NCBI GenBank assembly: GCA_051306415.1
Contig: JBPPNE010000173.1
Location: 1-24,452, forward strand
Direction of reading: 5' to 3'
Length of the DNA: 24,452 bases
Source: CBDDRG01 sp051306415
Lineage (GTDB): Bacteria; Pseudomonadota; Gammaproteobacteria; Pseudomonadales; Porticoccaceae
In this document: positions 22,134 through 24,452 of the stretch, one piece after another
How the letters are laid out: the number at the start of each line of letters is the position of its first letter
Position numbering within the stretch: the first letter of the stretch is position 1
Notes under the pieces: model-generated
Databases searched by the model: none
The model's input: only the letters and a program-made list of their open reading frames with translations
What the model was told of the DNA's origin: nothing
Translations under genes and position numbers: made by a program

Positions 22134-22172
22134 GCCACGCCGAAGTCCAGCATTACTGAACGTCGGCGTGGC
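22134..22172. terminator. Bidirectional hairpin between the BamE-like gene and the CitE-like gene
   Basis: A perfect 10-bp inverted repeat (GCCACGCCGA and its complement) surrounds a 19-base loop that can pair further. It lies between convergent genes. A second small hairpin (GTCTG/CAGAC, 22174-22185) and a moderately T-rich stretch follow on the plus strand. Confidence 0.65.
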
Positions 22173-22197
22173 GGTCTGCCCAGACTTCTTCGTTAAT

Positions 22198-23070
22198 TTA
22201 GTACGCCGCAGCGCGGGCAATGATCCGCTTGGCCTGGGTGTAGTGCGGTTTGTCGAGCATGATGCCGTCGAGACCAACGACGCCGACATCGGGGCTCGCC
22301 TCGAATGCCTCCACCACCCGCCGCGACCAAATGAGTTCTTTTTCACCCACCGAGAACACCCGGTTGATGGTATCGACCTGGTTGGGGTGGATCGCCATCA
22401 TGCAGGTGAATCCGGCCTTGCGGGCATTGCGGGCAGCCAGTTCCAGGCCGGCGTCATCCTTGAAATCGGTAAACACGGTATTGCAGGGTTCGATGCGCGC
22501 CGACGCCGCGGCGGCAAGACAGAGCGAGCGCGCGGTGCGGAACAGATCGTCCCAGGAGCCGTCGGCGAGCAGGTGGGTTTCGGCGCCGACATCGGCGGAC
22601 AGATCGAACTCGCCCCAACTGACGTAGGCCAGGCGCTCGCTGCTGTTGGTAAGGCCGGCGAGATTCAACATGCCCTGCCCGGTTTCGGTGCCAATGACCA
22701 GGAATTTGACATGGCCGGCGGGCACGCCTTCGCGAATTTCGAGTGCGCTGACGTAGTGATCGAGGCGGATCACGTCCTCGCGGGTACGGTATTTGGGCAG
22801 CAGCAGATAGTCAGGCGCGCCGCCAATCACCGCTGCCAGATCATCCAGCGTCATGGTGCCCTCGAGCGGATTCACCCGCACCATCAACTTCTTGGTGCGC
22901 TTATCGAGGGGGTGGGCATCCAGGTATTCCCGCGCCAGGCTACGGCCGATTTCCTTGCGGGTGATCGCGATGGAATCTTCCAGGTCGAGGATCAGCGCAT
23001 CGGCCGCGGTGTCCATGCCCTTGGCGAGCTTTTTCTCGCTATCAGCCGGTAAGAACAGCATTGAGCGCAT
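22198..23070 (-). CDS. CitE-like CoA-ester lyase (HpcH/HpaI superfamily)
   Basis: This 290-residue TIM-barrel enzyme belongs to the citrate lyase beta subunit/malyl-CoA lyase group, which cleaves 3-hydroxyacyl-CoA esters to acetyl-CoA (or propionyl-CoA) and an oxoacid using Mg2+. Family residues are visible: LDLEDS (E31/D32), R65 in MVRVNP, E129 in GTETGQGM, D156 in WGEFDLSADVG, and the AIHPNQV segment near 226-232. No citrate lyase alpha, gamma or CitC/G/X genes are nearby, so it is not part of a citrate lyase complex. The gene 12 bases upstream encodes a MaoC-like hydratase, and together they fit cleavage of citramalyl-CoA or beta-methylmalyl-CoA formed from an unsaturated C5 CoA ester. Substrate is inferred from the pairing. 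The ATG has GAGGGG upstream. Confidence 0.85.
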   Translation of the reverse strand: MRSMLFLPADSEKKLAKGMDTAADALILDLEDSIAITRKEIGRSLAREYLDAHPLDKRTKKLMVRVNPLEGTMTLDDLAAVIGGAPDYLLLPKYRTREDVIRLDHYVSALEIREGVPAGHVKFLVIGTETGQGMLNLAGLTNSSERLAYVSWGEFDLSADVGAETHLLADGSWDDLFRTARSLCLAAAASARIEPCNTVFTDFKDDAGLELAARNARKAGFTCMMAIHPNQVDTINRVFSVGEKELIWSRRVVEAFEASPDVGVVGLDGIMLDKPHYTQAKRIIARAAAY

Positions 23071-23082
23071 GGCATCGTCCCC

Positions 23083-23538
23083 TCAGGTTTTGGGTTTCAC
23101 CGCCATCAGGGCGGTGCGCTTGACGGTGGCCACCAGCTCGTCGCGCTGGTTGAAACCCTCGTGCAGGAAATTGACGATGCCGGAGTCCGTGCGCTTCTGG
23201 CTGAGGCGTTTCGACAGCACCGTAGTGCGGGCGCGAATGGTATCGCCGTGGAATACCGGGCGCGGAAAGGCGACGTCGGTCATGCCCAGATTGCCGAGTG
23301 TGGTGCCCAGCGTCAGCTCGGTGACCTGCACACCAACGACCAGTGCCAGCGTGAACATGCTGTTGACGATGCGCTGGCCGTAGATGCTGTTTTTTGAAAA
23401 CTCGGCATCAAGATGCAGCGGCTGGGTGTTCATCGTCAGACAACTGAACAGCGTATTGTCGTATTCGCTGACAGTGCGACGCACCTCGTGATCGTAGATT
23501 TTGCCTTCCTCGAAGTCCTCGAAATACAAACCCGCCAT
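23083..23538 (-). CDS. MaoC-like hotdog hydratase (possible mesaconyl- or itaconyl-CoA hydratase)
   Basis: The 151-residue protein has the single hotdog-domain length of MaoC-type enoyl-CoA hydratases. The hydratase signature region reads CLTMNTQPLHLDAEF (33-47): H42 is the catalytic histidine, but N37 stands where most MaoC hydratases have the catalytic aspartate. The rest of the fold is recognisable (FPRPVFHGDTIRARTTVL, EGFNQRDELVATVKRTALM). It lies directly upstream of a CitE-like lyase with a 12-base gap, so it probably supplies the hydroxyacyl-CoA that the lyase cleaves. The start MAGLYFEDFEEGK is the typical opening and has GAGGAG six bases upstream; the frame continues 48 codons upstream with sequence that does not look like protein. 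I recall related mesaconyl-CoA hydratases with similar signatures but cannot confirm it here. Confidence 0.8.
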   Translation of the reverse strand: MAGLYFEDFEEGKIYDHEVRRTVSEYDNTLFSCLTMNTQPLHLDAEFSKNSIYGQRIVNSMFTLALVVGVQVTELTLGTTLGNLGMTDVAFPRPVFHGDTIRARTTVLSKRLSQKRTDSGIVNFLHEGFNQRDELVATVKRTALMAVKPKT

Positions 23539-23624
23539 GTTTTTCTCCTCGTTATGTGCCTGAAAACCGGGCCGCGATTGTAGCACCATCAATCCGACCC
23601 GCTGCACCCTACCCGCCAGACGGG

Positions 23625-23652
23625 TTGTTTGCGGCGGCGAGACCGTTACAAT
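23625..23652 (+). promoter_or_regulatory. Possible promoter of the nitroreductase gene
   Basis: TTGTTT (23625-23630), 16 bases of spacer and TACAAT (23647-23652). The ten bases TACAATCGGT also occur at the proposed dmeF -10 region (20659-20668). A short ACCCG/CGGGT dyad (23610-23624) lies just upstream of the -35. Confidence 0.4.
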
Positions 23653-23706
23653 CGGTTCACCAAAGATAGCTCCCTTCACCACAGACCAAGAAACAGGATG
23701 GCAACC

Positions 23707-24435
23707 ATGTCGTCACATTCACCCGCACCGCCACAAGCACTCACACAGCCACAAGCGGCGCCCATGTCAAATTGCAGTCTCGAGAACGCGGTGCTCGCGC
23801 GGCGCTCGGTGCGCGGCTTTTTGCCTGAGCCAGTGCCGCAGGAGATTCTCAACCGCGTGTTCGGCCTGGCCCAGCAGGCGCCCTCGAACTGCAACATCCA
23901 GCCCTGGCACGTCGTGGTCGCGACCGGCGCGCCACTGCGCGCACTGGAAGAAAAACTCGTCGCCGAGGTCAGCTCCGGGCGCCGGACCGAACCCGATTTC
24001 GCCCGCGTCGATCAGTTCGAGGGTGTCTACCGCCGCCGCCAGGTAGACACCGCCGCCGAGCTCTACGGCAACATGGGCATCGCTCGCGACGACAAGGCCG
24101 GCCGCCGCTGGGCCATGCTGCGCAACTTCGAATTCTTCGACGCGCCCCACGGCGCCTTTGTATTCATGCCGCGGCAGTTCGGCTCCACCGTGGCACTGGA
24201 TGTCGGCATGTACGCGCAGACACTCATGCTGGCGATGACCGCCCACGGCATCAGCTCCTGTGCCCAGGCCAGCATCGGCCGCTATCCCGCCATCGTCCGC
24301 GAACACCTGGGAGTGGATGAAAATATGGGTCTGCTGATGGCATTGTCGTTCGGCTACGAAGACCCGGCGGTGGCGGCCAACCGTACCCGGGTGCCGCGCG
24401 CGCCGCTGGAGCAGGAAGTGCGGTTTGTGGACTGA
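23707..24435 (+). CDS. Nitroreductase family FMN oxidoreductase
   Basis: The 242-residue protein fits the FMN-dependent nitroreductase fold, which reduces nitro groups, quinones or enones with NAD(P)H. The FMN-binding ARRSVRGF (31-38) and QQAPSNCNIQPWHVV (56-70) near the N-terminus are typical, as are GMYAQTLMLAMTAHGISSCAQ in the middle and the glycine-containing MALSFGYEDP near the end. The physiological substrate cannot be read from the sequence. The start at 23707 is chosen because AGGA lies eight bases upstream; ATG at 23698 and ATG at 23764 are alternatives, and the latter would remove a Pro/Gln-rich N-terminal stretch that is probably unstructured. It is divergent from the MaoC/CitE pair across about 170 bases. 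Confidence 0.87.
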   Translation: MSSHSPAPPQALTQPQAAPMSNCSLENAVLARRSVRGFLPEPVPQEILNRVFGLAQQAPSNCNIQPWHVVVATGAPLRALEEKLVAEVSSGRRTEPDFARVDQFEGVYRRRQVDTAAELYGNMGIARDDKAGRRWAMLRNFEFFDAPHGAFVFMPRQFGSTVALDVGMYAQTLMLAMTAHGISSCAQASIGRYPAIVREHLGVDENMGLLMALSFGYEDPAVAANRTRVPRAPLEQEVRFVD

Positions 24436-24452
24436 GCAGTTGTGGACTGCGG

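Overview
The window looks like chromosomal DNA from a GC-rich, aerobic gammaproteobacterium. It carries the complete sdhCDAB-sucAB-lpd-sucCD cluster with a divergent gltA, the order found in Pseudomonas and related marine Cellvibrionales-type bacteria, and its Sdh proteins closely resemble remembered Pseudomonas homologues. This placement rests on gene order and recall only. No rRNA, tRNA, CRISPR array, transposase or phage gene was found.

Layout: (1) 1-477, minus: the 5' part of an unrecognised secreted protein with an apparent one-base frameshift, cut by the window edge. (2) 856-2883, plus: fadH, 2,4-dienoyl-CoA reductase, ending at a strong hairpin shared with the convergent TCA cluster. 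(3) 2976-14103, minus: nine TCA-cycle genes, transcribed sdhC-sdhD-sdhA-sdhB-sucA-sucB-lpd-sucC-sucD with tight spacing or overlaps. They encode succinate dehydrogenase, 2-oxoglutarate dehydrogenase with its E3, and succinyl-CoA synthetase. A good sigma70-type promoter lies upstream of sdhC, and the leader between promoter and start codon contains an intrinsic-terminator-like hairpin. (4) 14460-15749, plus: gltA, with its own promoter. (5) 15750-16140: a non-coding stretch with a perfect 17-bp tandem duplication.

(6) 16141-20588, minus: a membrane-anchored multicopper oxidase with an unusual copper-ligand layout, a tail-anchored cupredoxin translationally coupled to it, and a GAF-GGDEF-EAL cyclic-di-GMP protein with a dyad at its ribosome binding site. 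(7) 20705-21634, plus: a DmeF-type Co/Ni efflux transporter, divergent from the oxidase across a short region holding an 18-bp dyad. (8) 21778-22119, plus: a small BamE-like lipoprotein. (9) 22198-23538, minus: a MaoC-like hydratase and a CitE-like CoA-ester lyase, a pair suited to C5 branched CoA-ester cleavage. (10) 23707-24435, plus: a nitroreductase-family protein.

Most of the window is core metabolism: acetyl-CoA from fatty acids (FadH) and from C5 acids (MaoC/CitE-like) would feed GltA and the TCA enzymes. The most unusual parts are the copper oxidase/cupredoxin/DmeF module with its shared dyad, the terminator-like element in the sdh leader, and several short perfect tandem duplications at gene boundaries.
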